This document shows, piece by piece, positions 34,541 through 42,083 of a stretch of 64,000 nucleotides of DNA. Each line of letters starts with the position of its first letter. The first letter of the stretch is position 1. Both the position numbers and the translations under genes were made by a program. The DNA lies in the NCBI GenBank assembly GCA_023421245.1, contig JAEZTV010000006.1:24775-88774 (forward strand), given 5' to 3'. Origin of the DNA: Bacillota bacterium (GTDB lineage: Bacteria; Bacillota; Clostridia; Oscillospirales; Ruminococcaceae). The notes under the pieces are model-generated. The model made no database searches and was not told the origin of the DNA. It saw only the letters and a list, made by a program, of their open reading frames with translations.

Positions 34541-36103
34541 TTATTTACCACCGAGAATACGGGCAAGATCCTCTTCGGGGGTGGTGATGGGCGTCAGACC
34601 ATAGTTTTCTACCAATACACCCAGCACATTGGGCGAGAGGAACGCAGGCAGGCTCGGCCCGATGAGAATGTTCTTAATGCCCAGTGCAAGCAAGGTGAGC
34701 AGCACGCATACTGCCTTTTGCTCGTACCACGAAAGCACCAGTGTCAGCGGCAGCTCGTTTACGCCGCAGTCAAATGCCTTAGAGAGTGCGAGCGCCACCT
34801 GAATTGCGCTGTAAGAATCGTTGCACTGTCCCATATCCATGATGCGGGGCAGGCCGCCGATGGTGCCAAGGTCAAGGTCGTTAAAACGGTATTTGCCGCA
34901 TGCAAGGGTTAGAATAATTGTATCGGACGGCGCCTGCTTTACAAAATCGGTGTAGTAGTTGCGGCCGGGGCGTGCACCGTCGCAGCCGCCAACAAGGAAG
35001 AAATGGCGGATTGCGCCTGTCTTTACCGCGTCGATTACGGTGTCGGCTGCCGCAAGAACGGCACCCCTTGCAAAGCCGGTGGTCAGCATGCTGCCGCCGT
35101 TGATGCCGGTCATTACTTTATCTTCGGCATAGCCGCCAAGCTCCAATGCCTTGTTAATAACCTGTGTAAAATCTTTTTCTTCGCCGATGTGCACCATGTC
35201 GGGGTAAGCGACAACAGCGGTGGTGAAGATGCGGTCGCGATAGCTGTCGCGCACGGGCATCAGGCAGTTGGTGGTAAACAACACAGGTCCTGCGATGTTT
35301 TCAAACTCCTTCTGCTGATTCTGCCATGCCGTGCCGAAGTTGCCCTTGAGGTGCGGGAATTTCTTGAGCTCAGGGTATGCGTGGGCGGGCAGCATCTCGC
35401 CGTGGGTGTATATGTTAATGCCTTTACCCTCGGTCTGTTTGAGCAGCAGGTGCAGATCGTACAGGTCATGACCCGAGATTACGATGAACGGCCCCTTTTC
35501 AATGGTCATGGGTACCTTTGTCGGCTCGGGGGTACCGTAGGTTTCGGTGTTTGCTTTGTCGAGCAGCGCCATACAGGCAAGGTTTACAAGCCCGGTCTTT
35601 GTTACCAGCTCAAGCAGCTCCTCCTGCGAGGCCTCGCTGCCAATGGCGGCAAGCGACTGATAGAAGAAGGCGTTTACCTCATCATCATAGTAGCCAAGTG
35701 CCGCTGCATGAAAGGCATAAGCCGCCATACCGCGGATGCCAAACAGAATCAGTGATTTCAGCGAGCGGATATCCTCGTTATCGCCCCACAGCTCATCCAG
35801 CGGGTATTCGCCTACGGTAGCGTCAATCGAAGCCACTGCCCTGCGTGTAAGGGCAATTCTGCGCTGCAGAGAGTCGTCGTCAAAGCTGACGTTGGTTACT
35901 GCGGTAAAAAGACCGGCAATCAGCAGCTCATCGGTTTTTTGGGTGCGGTTATCCTTTGCGGCCTTTGCAAGTGCAACCAGCACGCCGGTTAGCTCGTCTT
36001 GCAGATTAGAGGTGGAGCTTTCCTTACCGCATACCCCTTTTACGGTACAGGCCTTTCCACCCGCCGTCTGCTCGCACTGAAAACAGAACATCTTGTTATC
36101 CAT
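34541..36103 (-). CDS. hcp: Hydroxylamine reductase / hybrid cluster protein
   Basis: Hybrid-cluster protein, a 4Fe-4S plus Fe-S-O cluster enzyme linked to nitric oxide and hydroxylamine detoxification. The N-terminal cysteines in MFCFQCEQTAGGKACTVKGV follow C-x2-C-x8-C-x5-C, the spacing seen in strict anaerobes. Later cluster motifs include FTTNCLMP, GGCDGARPGRNYY and LACGKYRFN. The 520-residue length fits. It is second in the operon after a ferredoxin-like protein gene, 40 bases downstream of it. Confidence 0.95.
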   Translation of the reverse strand: MDNKMFCFQCEQTAGGKACTVKGVCGKESSTSNLQDELTGVLVALAKAAKDNRTQKTDELLIAGLFTAVTNVSFDDDSLQRRIALTRRAVASIDATVGEYPLDELWGDNEDIRSLKSLILFGIRGMAAYAFHAAALGYYDDEVNAFFYQSLAAIGSEASQEELLELVTKTGLVNLACMALLDKANTETYGTPEPTKVPMTIEKGPFIVISGHDLYDLHLLLKQTEGKGINIYTHGEMLPAHAYPELKKFPHLKGNFGTAWQNQQKEFENIAGPVLFTTNCLMPVRDSYRDRIFTTAVVAYPDMVHIGEEKDFTQVINKALELGGYAEDKVMTGINGGSMLTTGFARGAVLAAADTVIDAVKTGAIRHFFLVGGCDGARPGRNYYTDFVKQAPSDTIILTLACGKYRFNDLDLGTIGGLPRIMDMGQCNDSYSAIQVALALSKAFDCGVNELPLTLVLSWYEQKAVCVLLTLLALGIKNILIGPSLPAFLSPNVLGVLVENYGLTPITTPEEDLARILGGK

Positions 36104-36143
36104 TCCTACTTCTCCTTTGATTTTTATAATTATTGAAACTACT

Positions 36144-36851
36144 TTAGTCTTCTATAATTGTTCCGTCTACGCCGATGGTGACAATGCGCCAGGGGATAAA
36201 CTTGCCGCTGTTTTTAAGCGCTTCCTGTGCTGCATAGCTAAGCCCGCCGCAGCAGGGAACCTCCATGCGCACAATGGTAACGCTTTTGATGTTGTTACGG
36301 GCAATCATCTCGGTAAGCTTTTCACTGTAATCGCCCTCGTCAAGCTTGGGGCAGCCGATAATGGTAACCTTGCCGCGCATAAAATTGCTGTGGAAGCCGG
36401 CGTGTGCATACGCAGCGCAGTCCGCCGCAATCAAAAGGTGTGCACCATCAAGGTAGGGGGCGTTTACGGGTACAAGCTTAATCTGTACCGGCCACTGTGT
36501 AAGCTGCGAAGGGGCATCGACCGTAGCAGCGGCGGGGGTGCTTTCGTCGGCTTGCGGTGCGCGCTTGATGGCAGCGGCACGCGAGCCGGGGCAACCGCCT
36601 GCCGGGGGGTGTGCATGCTGTGCTTGCATAAGCTCAGGCGGCAGTACAAACGCGGGAGCCTCGCGCTCCTCAAAGCTGATTGCACCGGTCGGGCAGACGG
36701 GCAGACAGTTGCCAAGGCCGTCGCAGTAATCCTCGCGTATCAACTTTGCCTTGCCGTCCACCATGGCGATTGCGCCCTCGTGGCATGCCTGCACACAAAG
36801 ACCGCAGCCGTTGCACAGCTCTTCATCAATCTTAATCATCTGTCTGATCAT
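36144..36851 (-). CDS. Ferredoxin-domain iron-sulfur protein, partner of Hcp
   Basis: A 235-residue protein with an N-terminal 2[4Fe-4S] ferredoxin domain (CNGCGLCVQACHEGA and CDGLGNCLPVCPTGA). A Pro/Ala-rich linker (about 70-115) follows. The C-terminal domain has LIAADCAAYAHAGFH, IGCPKLDEGDYSEK and MEVPCCGGL. This architecture is often next to hcp in Clostridia, and it probably passes electrons to Hcp; that role is inferred. The start at 36851 has AAAGG about 14 bases upstream. It is the first gene of the operon, divergent from a Crp/Fnr regulator. Confidence 0.85.
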   Translation of the reverse strand: MIRQMIKIDEELCNGCGLCVQACHEGAIAMVDGKAKLIREDYCDGLGNCLPVCPTGAISFEEREAPAFVLPPELMQAQHAHPPAGGCPGSRAAAIKRAPQADESTPAAATVDAPSQLTQWPVQIKLVPVNAPYLDGAHLLIAADCAAYAHAGFHSNFMRGKVTIIGCPKLDEGDYSEKLTEMIARNNIKSVTIVRMEVPCCGGLSYAAQEALKNSGKFIPWRIVTIGVDGTIIED

Positions 36852-36893
36852 ATCTAAAATACCAACCTTTCTTTATCTAGCCTGTCTTGTATT

Positions 36894-36903
36894 GTTATAT
36901 AAC
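36894..36903. promoter_or_regulatory. Palindrome GTTATATAAC near the iron-sulfur protein/hcp promoter
   Basis: A perfect ten-base palindrome 43 bases upstream of the ferredoxin-like gene. It could be a regulator half-site pair or the -10 region of the minus promoter (TATAAC). Weak alone. Confidence 0.3.
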
Positions 36904-36919
36904 GGGGGTATTACATTGC

Positions 36920-36948
36920 TTGTGTTTATGACCCTACTGTACTATAAT
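36920..36948 (+). promoter_or_regulatory. Promoter of the Crp/Fnr (HcpR-like) regulator gene
   Basis: TTGTGT (36920-36925) and TATAAT (36943-36948) have a 17-base spacer. The palindrome at 36963-36978 begins 15 bases after the -10 element, overlapping the likely transcription start. Confidence 0.6.
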
Positions 36949-36962
36949 AAAAAAGGTAAGTC

Positions 36963-36978
36963 TGTTGCAAATGCAACA
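36963..36978. promoter_or_regulatory. Palindromic operator candidate in the hcp divergent region
   Basis: TGTTGC-AAAT-GCAACA is a perfect inverted repeat with a four-base centre, the geometry of Crp/Fnr family sites. Its place just after the -10 element of the regulator promoter suggests autorepression. The flanks AAGG and CCTT extend the symmetry, and a T run follows, so a hairpin role is also possible. Confidence 0.5.
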
Positions 36979-37027
36979 AGCCTTATTTTTTTAATGCAAA
37001 AGATTATTATGTTGAAGGTGTGCGAAC

Positions 37028-37687
37028 ATGACCCGATATCTCGAGATCCTTTCCCACAGCCCATTGTTTAGCGGAATGCAGCCGAAGGATGTTTCGGGTG
37101 TGCTTACCTGCCTGCGTGCCAAGCGCAAAACCTATACAAAGGGCGAGATGCTGCTCCTTGCGGGCGATCGCGTGCCCGAGCTTGGCATTGTACTTGACGG
37201 CGAGGTGGATGTTGTGCGCGAGGATGTAAACGGGGGGCGCACCATTATTGCCAAAATACTACCCGGGGAGCTGTTTGCGGAGGCGTTTGCGTGTGCCGGT
37301 ACGGAGCATAGCCCTGTTTCGGTTATATCGGCCGCCCAAAGTGAGGTAGTGTGGATGTCCGTCGGCGGAATTATTAAGGTATGCCCGCATGCATGTGTGC
37401 ACCATACCAAGCTGGTGGAAAACATGATGCATCTGCTTGCGCGCAAAAACCTAATCCTGCATGACCGGCTGGAGCTGCTCTCGAAAAAAACCATCCGCGA
37501 GCGCATTGAGACCTATCTTGAGATACAGGCGCGCCGGCAGGGCAGTACACGGTTTCACATCCCGTTTTCGCGTACCGAGCTTGCCGACTACCTGTGTGTT
37601 GACCGCAGTGCGCTTTCTCGTGAGCTTGGCGCAATGCGAGACGCGGGGCTGTTGCGGTTTCGTCGCAACGAGTTTGAGCTTGTATAG
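37028..37687 (+). CDS. Crp/Fnr family regulator, HcpR-like
   Basis: A 219-residue regulator with a cyclic-nucleotide-binding-like domain (GEMLLLAGDRVPELGIVLDG) and a C-terminal winged helix with SRTELADYLCVDRSALSREL. It is divergent from the iron-sulfur protein-hcp-trxA operon, the arrangement of HcpR regulators that respond to nitrosative stress through a bound cofactor. That it is HcpR is inferred from position and size. A dimerisation helix lies in between (LVENMMHLLARKNLILHDRL). A promoter and operator candidate lie upstream. Confidence 0.85.
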   Translation: MTRYLEILSHSPLFSGMQPKDVSGVLTCLRAKRKTYTKGEMLLLAGDRVPELGIVLDGEVDVVREDVNGGRTIIAKILPGELFAEAFACAGTEHSPVSVISAAQSEVVWMSVGGIIKVCPHACVHHTKLVENMMHLLARKNLILHDRLELLSKKTIRERIETYLEIQARRQGSTRFHIPFSRTELADYLCVDRSALSRELGAMRDAGLLRFRRNEFELV

Positions 37688-37884
37688 TTAACAAATCTTA
37701 AAATAAATACGTTTTAAAGCCGCACGGGGTTCCGTGAGGCGCCGCATCGTGGGCGGGGTTGTTACCGTTTATGGCTGGCCACCATGCCGCCGGACATGCG
37801 GCGGAATTTGCCTGCGCCCCTGAAAAAAGGACTTGTTTTTAGGCGATTGACTGTATAAAACGAAGATACCTCCAAACTTATTTT

Positions 37885-37896
37885 TATCGTACGATA
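37885..37896. promoter_or_regulatory. Perfect palindrome upstream of the MATE gene
   Basis: TATCGTACGATA is a twelve-base perfect palindrome 38 bases before the MATE start and near the expected promoter. It could be an operator; no regulator gene of a known matching family is adjacent except the HcpR-like one. Confidence 0.35.
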
Positions 37897-37934
37897 CGTA
37901 TTACAACAATATGCTATAAGGGGATTATCAATTT

Positions 37935-39260
37935 ATGTTTTCACGCAAAGATTTGACGCGGCTTATCATACCGCTGATTGTCGAACAGCTTTTTGCAGCA
38001 ACCGTCGGTATTGCCGATACCCTGATGGTTGCGCGGGTGGGTGAAGCGGCCGTATCCGGCGTTGCTTTGGTGGATGCCGTAAACTTGCTGCTCATTAACA
38101 TCTTCACGGCGCTTGCGACAGGCGGCGCCATCATCACCGCACAGTATCTCGGCAGGGAGGACGAAGCGGGGGCCAACCGTTCCGCCAAGCAGTTGTTTTT
38201 AATCACCGTGTTGTTTGCCATGCTTATTATGGCGGTAAGCCTTGTGACCAATCGTCAGATTTTATCGCTGCTGTATGGTAGGATAGAGGCGGATGTCATG
38301 CGCAACGCGCAGATATACTTTTATCTCTCCGCGCTGTCTTACCCATTTATGGGGGCGTTTAATGCCTGCGCCGCGCTCTTTCGCACGATGAACAACTCCC
38401 GTGTATCAATGCTTGCCTCGGGGTTGATGAATATCGTTAACATAGGCGGTAACGCACTGCTTATTTACGGCTTTCACATGGGCGTGGCGGGTGCTGCACT
38501 CGCGACATTGGTGGCAAGGGCGGTCGGCGCGATACTGCTGGTTATGCTGCTGTGTAAACCGCATTATACCATACAGTTTAAACAGATTTTCCCGCTCCGT
38601 TTCGAGTGGCGCACCATTAAGAACATCCTGCGAATCGGTGTGCCTAATGGAATCGAAAACAGCATGTTTAACATCGGAAAAATTATGGTTCAGGGCATTG
38701 TTGCGGCGTTTGGCACTACTGCAATTGCCGCAAACGCCGTTGCGGGGAACATAGCATCCATCTCGATGATGATAGGCTCGTCGGTCAGCATGGCGGCCAT
38801 TACGGTTGTGGGGCGATGCGTGGGTGCCGGAGACTATAAACAGGCGTCACACTACATAAAAAAGCTAACCGGTATCTCGCAAGTGATGGTAACGGTTATA
38901 TATATCCTTATCCTGATTCTGATGAACCCAATACTCGGACTGTACGACCTTAGCCCTGCCGGTACTGCGCTTGCGCGGCAGATGGTGGTGTGCGTTGCCG
39001 TCATAGGTGTATTGTTCTGGTCGGTGGCGTTTGTGCTGCCAAGCGGTCTGCGCGCGGCAAATGACGTAACCTTTTCAATGGTTGTCGCCATCTTCTCAAT
39101 GTGGTTGTTCCGCGTGGCAGGCGGATACCTTTTCAGCTTTTCGCTGGGCTTTGGCGCGCTGGGCATCTGGCTTGCCGTGGGAGTGGACTGGCTGTTTCGT
39201 ACCGTGGTGTTCAGCGTTCGGTTGCTGCGCGGAAAATGGAAAAACAAACAGATTATATAA
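37935..39260 (+). CDS. MATE family multidrug/cation antiporter
   Basis: Integral membrane exporter of 441 residues with about twelve hydrophobic segments in two related halves. The first half begins RLIIPLIVEQLFAATVGIAD and contains TALATGGAIITAQYLG. The second half contains RIGVPNGIENSMFNIG and the ISMMIGSSVSMAA segment. These are typical of the MATE DinF/NorM group, which exports drugs or metabolites using a sodium or proton gradient. Substrate unknown. It is a single-gene unit closed by a strong terminator. Confidence 0.92.
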   Translation: MFSRKDLTRLIIPLIVEQLFAATVGIADTLMVARVGEAAVSGVALVDAVNLLLINIFTALATGGAIITAQYLGREDEAGANRSAKQLFLITVLFAMLIMAVSLVTNRQILSLLYGRIEADVMRNAQIYFYLSALSYPFMGAFNACAALFRTMNNSRVSMLASGLMNIVNIGGNALLIYGFHMGVAGAALATLVARAVGAILLVMLLCKPHYTIQFKQIFPLRFEWRTIKNILRIGVPNGIENSMFNIGKIMVQGIVAAFGTTAIAANAVAGNIASISMMIGSSVSMAAITVVGRCVGAGDYKQASHYIKKLTGISQVMVTVIYILILILMNPILGLYDLSPAGTALARQMVVCVAVIGVLFWSVAFVLPSGLRAANDVTFSMVVAIFSMWLFRVAGGYLFSFSLGFGALGIWLAVGVDWLFRTVVFSVRLLRGKWKNKQII

Positions 39261-39354
39261 TAACCCGCAATCAAGATAACGCAACACGGCATTAGAGAAT
39301 GATTTCCCCTCCCCAAAAAGCACAACCGGCTGTTATCCGGGCATAATACAAAAG

Positions 39355-39393
39355 AACATCCGCGGCGCAAGTCTTTGCGCCGCGGATGTTTTT
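39355..39393 (+). terminator. Intrinsic terminator after the MATE gene
   Basis: The 15-base arms at 39355-39369 and 39376-39390 pair perfectly (AACATCCGCGGCGCA and its complement) and TTTTT follows. Confidence 0.9.
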
Positions 39394-39471
39394 GCAAAGC
39401 ATACCGAAGGGATACCGAGTACATACTATATTTAGCGCAATAGTTGCAATCAACAAAAAGGGAGCGGTGCT

Positions 39472-39711
39472 ATGGCGGTGCAAAGTGCGTATTTTATGGT
39501 GGAGAACTTAAACGGTAAGCGAGATGCAGGCAGAATCAAGCAGGGCCTTGATACCCTTTTGGGTGTAACCGCGGTGAGCGTTAACACAGATAGCGGACGG
39601 CTGGCGGTGGATTTTGACGACACGGCAATCGAAGCCGCCGCGATTAGAGACACCCTTGACGATATGGGTTTTACTTTTTGCCCCGTTCGAGCGCCTCGCT
39701 CAGATGATTAG
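39472..39711 (+). CDS. HMA-like small protein without the metal-binding CxxC
   Basis: A 79-residue protein with the beta-alpha-beta-beta-alpha-beta pattern of heavy-metal-associated (CopZ-like) domains: a first strand AYFMVENLNG, a helix KRDAGRIKQGLDTLLGVTAV, then VNTDSGRLAVDFDDTAIEAA and a final helix IRDTLDDMGF. The loop where CxxC would bind metal reads NLNGKRD, so it has no cysteine ligands. It may have lost metal transfer and kept a binding or regulatory role. The start follows AAAGGGAG. Two tiny basic genes follow closely. Confidence 0.7.
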   Translation: MAVQSAYFMVENLNGKRDAGRIKQGLDTLLGVTAVSVNTDSGRLAVDFDDTAIEAAAIRDTLDDMGFTFCPVRAPRSDD

Positions 39712-39731
39712 TAAATTGGAGGAAGGACGAT

Positions 39732-39866
39732 ATGACAAAGGATAGTCAACCCGATAAAAAGCGTGTGCGTGTGCGCAAGGCAAACGGACAAACCCCCATC
39801 ACACGCGAAAACCAAAATCAGAACAAAAACGCAAAAAAGCAATCGATTAAAAACAATGATGTATAG
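39732..39866 (+). CDS. Very small basic protein, unknown
   Basis: A 44-residue protein, highly charged: an N-terminal TKDSQPDKKRVRVRKANG then TPITRENQNQNKN and a lysine-rich end. It is predicted to be disordered and has no hydrophobic segment. The start is supported by GGAGGAAGG eight bases upstream, and it lies 20 bases after the HMA-like gene, so it is probably co-transcribed. I do not recognise it. Binding to nucleic acid is possible from the charge but is not shown. Confidence 0.55.
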   Translation: MTKDSQPDKKRVRVRKANGQTPITRENQNQNKNAKKQSIKNNDV

Positions 39867-39932
39867 CCGGATAACGGAGCAATAAAGCTTGAGCACGTTA
39901 CAAATTGATGGAAAGGAACCGGTATTCAGGCA

Positions 39933-40085
39933 ATGGCAAAGGCAGGAATGAGACGCCCCGACCCCAAAGAGCCGCATGGCACCGAAAGCAACCGGAAAAC
40001 GCATATTCCCAAGAATGATGCTCGTCCGGTGCCCGAACTGCAGGGCGGTGCAAAGCGCACCAAAAAGAAGGCGCCGCCCGCATAG
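39933..40085 (+). CDS. Very small basic protein, unknown (second)
   Basis: A 50-residue Lys/Arg/Pro-rich protein with MAKAGMRRPDPKEPHGT at the start, HIPKNDARPVPELQG in the middle and a KRTKKKAPPA tail. It is predicted to be disordered. A GGAAAGGA sequence lies about 15 bases before the ATG, which is far. An immediate terminator after the stop, and its position after another tiny basic gene, support a real gene. I think similar short proteins exist in other Clostridia, but I cannot confirm this here. Confidence 0.5.
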   Translation: MAKAGMRRPDPKEPHGTESNRKTHIPKNDARPVPELQGGAKRTKKKAPPA

Positions 40086-40099
40086 CCGGACTGTGCAAA

Positions 40100-40128
40100 A
40101 CGGCCCCGACATAAGGTCGGGGCCGTTT
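40100..40128 (+). terminator. Intrinsic terminator after the small-protein genes
   Basis: ACGGCCCCGAC (40100-40110) pairs with GTCGGGGCCGT (40116-40126), followed by TT and a weak T run. Confidence 0.75.
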
Positions 40129-40133
40129 CTATG

Positions 40134-40202
40134 TAATGTCTACTGAATAATTAAATAATGCAGCCGCTGTGCAGCGTTAAAAGTATTTTTGAATGAAGGA
40201 AT
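40134..40202. repeat. Dispersed intergenic repeat, copy 2
   Basis: Partner of 32694-32762, sharing TAATGTCT, ATAATTAA, ATGCAGCCGCTGT and ATTTTTGAA in order. It follows a terminator, as copy 1 follows a gene end. Confidence 0.7.
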
Positions 40203-40209
40203 GTCTGAA

Positions 40210-40245
40210 TTGATAAAAAAGGCTTGTTTAAGCCATTTTTATCAA
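40210..40245 (-). terminator. Terminator of the zinc-ribbon membrane protein gene
   Basis: Sixteen-base arms with one mismatch (40210-40225 and 40230-40245). On the minus strand the core GGCTT-AAAC-AAGCC is followed by TTTTTT. Confidence 0.75.
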
Positions 40246-40278
40246 TGGTGTGCTTTGGCATAGGCATTATGTAGGATG

Positions 40279-40692
40279 TCAGTAACTAAGCTGTGCAAGC
40301 AGGGCATACAGTGCGCCGCCTGTGATCACGGTAAGCAGAATGCCCAATCCAACCCCGATGAGGGAGATAACAAGGACGGCCCTTGCGTAGTTCTTTTTGT
40401 TGGGGTTTTCCCCCGAGCTAAACGCCCATACCAACAAAAGAATAAAGCCTACCAAGGGGATGCAGGCGAGCAGCATCATGCCAATGTAGCTGCCGACCGA
40501 GAGCACCGGAGCGGCCGCGTTATTTCCGGCAGACGCCTGGTATACAGGCTGCTGGGCCACCGGAGGCTGATACGGCATAGCCGGTGGCGGTGTGGGTGCC
40601 GCTGTTGCGGTAATACTTGCGCCGCAGGCGGGGCAGAAGCTTCCGTTGGGGTCGAGCTGTGCGCTGCATGATGCGCATGTGTTGTTTGACAT
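40279..40692 (-). CDS. Zinc-ribbon, proline-rich, two-span membrane protein
   Basis: A 137-residue protein with an N-terminal zinc ribbon (CASCSAQL and CPACGASI, about residues 6-25), a Pro/Ala/Gln linker to about residue 62, and two membrane helices (MMLLACIPLVGFILLLVWAF and VLVISLIGVGLGILLTVITG). The charged loop SSGENPNKKNYAR lies between the helices. This architecture is common in Firmicutes but its function is unknown. GAGGAGG precedes the start. It is a single-gene unit. Confidence 0.8.
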   Translation of the reverse strand: MSNNTCASCSAQLDPNGSFCPACGASITATAAPTPPPAMPYQPPVAQQPVYQASAGNNAAAPVLSVGSYIGMMLLACIPLVGFILLLVWAFSSGENPNKKNYARAVLVISLIGVGLGILLTVITGGALYALLAQLSY

Positions 40693-40931
40693 GATGTGGG
40701 TTCCTCCTCATGTGTTATATTAATATTCAAAATTAAGCTAAAGCAAACAAATAACGACAAATAACCCTTGAATCATAGCACAATATTCTAATTTTTACAA
40801 GAATATTAACCGAGTGTTTTTGAATTAGTTTTGCAGCCCGCGGCAGCCTTGAGTGTGGGGCTAAGATGGATTATAATACAATAGATAACGCCGCGGGGTG
40901 CATTTTGCGTCTGCCCCGCGGCGTTAAGCCA

Positions 40932-42083
40932 TTATTGGTCCGATGTGCTTTTGTAGCGAGAGATGGCAAGGGAAATGCTGAGAAGTGCTATGGCAAAGCC
41001 AAGCTGTATGAGCAGTGCGTTGATCCCCTTTGCGGTAAAGCCGCCACGCATCTCTTGTATGGCGGACACATACCAATAGGTAGGGGTAAAGCTTGCAATA
41101 CGTTGTACCGTTTTACCGAGCAGCTCCTGCGAAACGAACACGCCGGAGATAAAGCACAAACCCAGAGATAGTACGTTTGCAATTGCCGACTGCGCATTTT
41201 TGCTGCGTACAAGGTTGCCGCAGAACAGGCTGATGGCAAGGGCTACCAAGGTGTATACCAACGAGTTAATCAATAATGGGAGCGTAGTAGCTGCCGAGAA
41301 ATCGCGCGGATACAGCAGAAGCCCAAACAAAGCCATAAGCGCCCATGTACAAAGTGCAAATACCAGATTACCAAGCACAAGCTGCAGGTTGATGTGCAGG
41401 TTTTTAATAGGGGAAGCATGGTTGCGCCGCTGAAGATCCTTTTGCCCGAACACCATCATGATGGATGTAACACCGAGCACCATAATCGCCATTAAAGAGT
41501 ACGAGAAGTACTTAAAGTAAAAAAACAGATTTTCCGACTCCTGTACCTTCTGGGTCTGATTGATTTCAACAGCAGCCTCATTGGCGAGGTTTTCGTTGAC
41601 ATACCGCGCAAGCTCGGTAGCGGTAAGTGCGGGTAAAGCCTGATGATAGAGCTGTGCAAGAGAAAGGAAGCGCGAAATCGTAAAGTCCACCTGCACTGCG
41701 GTGGCGGAATCGGGCACAATGGTCTTTTCCAGCACAATGCTGCCGTCTCCGTTTAAAAACGATTGCGAGTACCCTTTTGGGATGCGCAGGATATACTCTA
41801 CATTGCGAAAGAATAAGGCGTCCATCAGCTCATCGGGTGTTGTGCCAATCTCCACAATTTGCGAGTGTTCATCAATGTAGTCGTACAATGCCTGTGCAAA
41901 CGGCTCGCCGGCATCTTCACAGATCACAGCAGTTTTGATTTTGGTTTCCTGAAAGCTTGAGACGCCCGTTGTGGAGGCCAGGCGGGAAAACAGTACCGCA
42001 AGCACAATAAAAACCACAATATAAATCAGCATCTGAGGCAGGTTTTTTTGTATAATCTTAAAATACGCCTTAAAGACTTGCAT
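40932..42083 (-). CDS. ABC-2 type exporter permease, second subunit
   Basis: Membrane protein of 383 residues with one N-terminal helix (about 17-35), a large external domain and about five C-terminal helices, the ABC-2/YhaP-like layout. The last part has SLGLCFISGVFVSQELLGKTV and FTPTYWYVSAIQEM, typical of the family. It overlaps the upstream permease gene by 14 bases and probably forms a heterodimer with it. With the ATPase at 43259-44194 it makes an exporter. The substrate is unknown; the divergent sensor kinase suggests a response to a membrane-active compound. Confidence 0.88.
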   Translation of the reverse strand: MQVFKAYFKIIQKNLPQMLIYIVVFIVLAVLFSRLASTTGVSSFQETKIKTAVICEDAGEPFAQALYDYIDEHSQIVEIGTTPDELMDALFFRNVEYILRIPKGYSQSFLNGDGSIVLEKTIVPDSATAVQVDFTISRFLSLAQLYHQALPALTATELARYVNENLANEAAVEINQTQKVQESENLFFYFKYFSYSLMAIMVLGVTSIMMVFGQKDLQRRNHASPIKNLHINLQLVLGNLVFALCTWALMALFGLLLYPRDFSAATTLPLLINSLVYTLVALAISLFCGNLVRSKNAQSAIANVLSLGLCFISGVFVSQELLGKTVQRIASFTPTYWYVSAIQEMRGGFTAKGINALLIQLGFAIALLSISLAISRYKSTSDQ

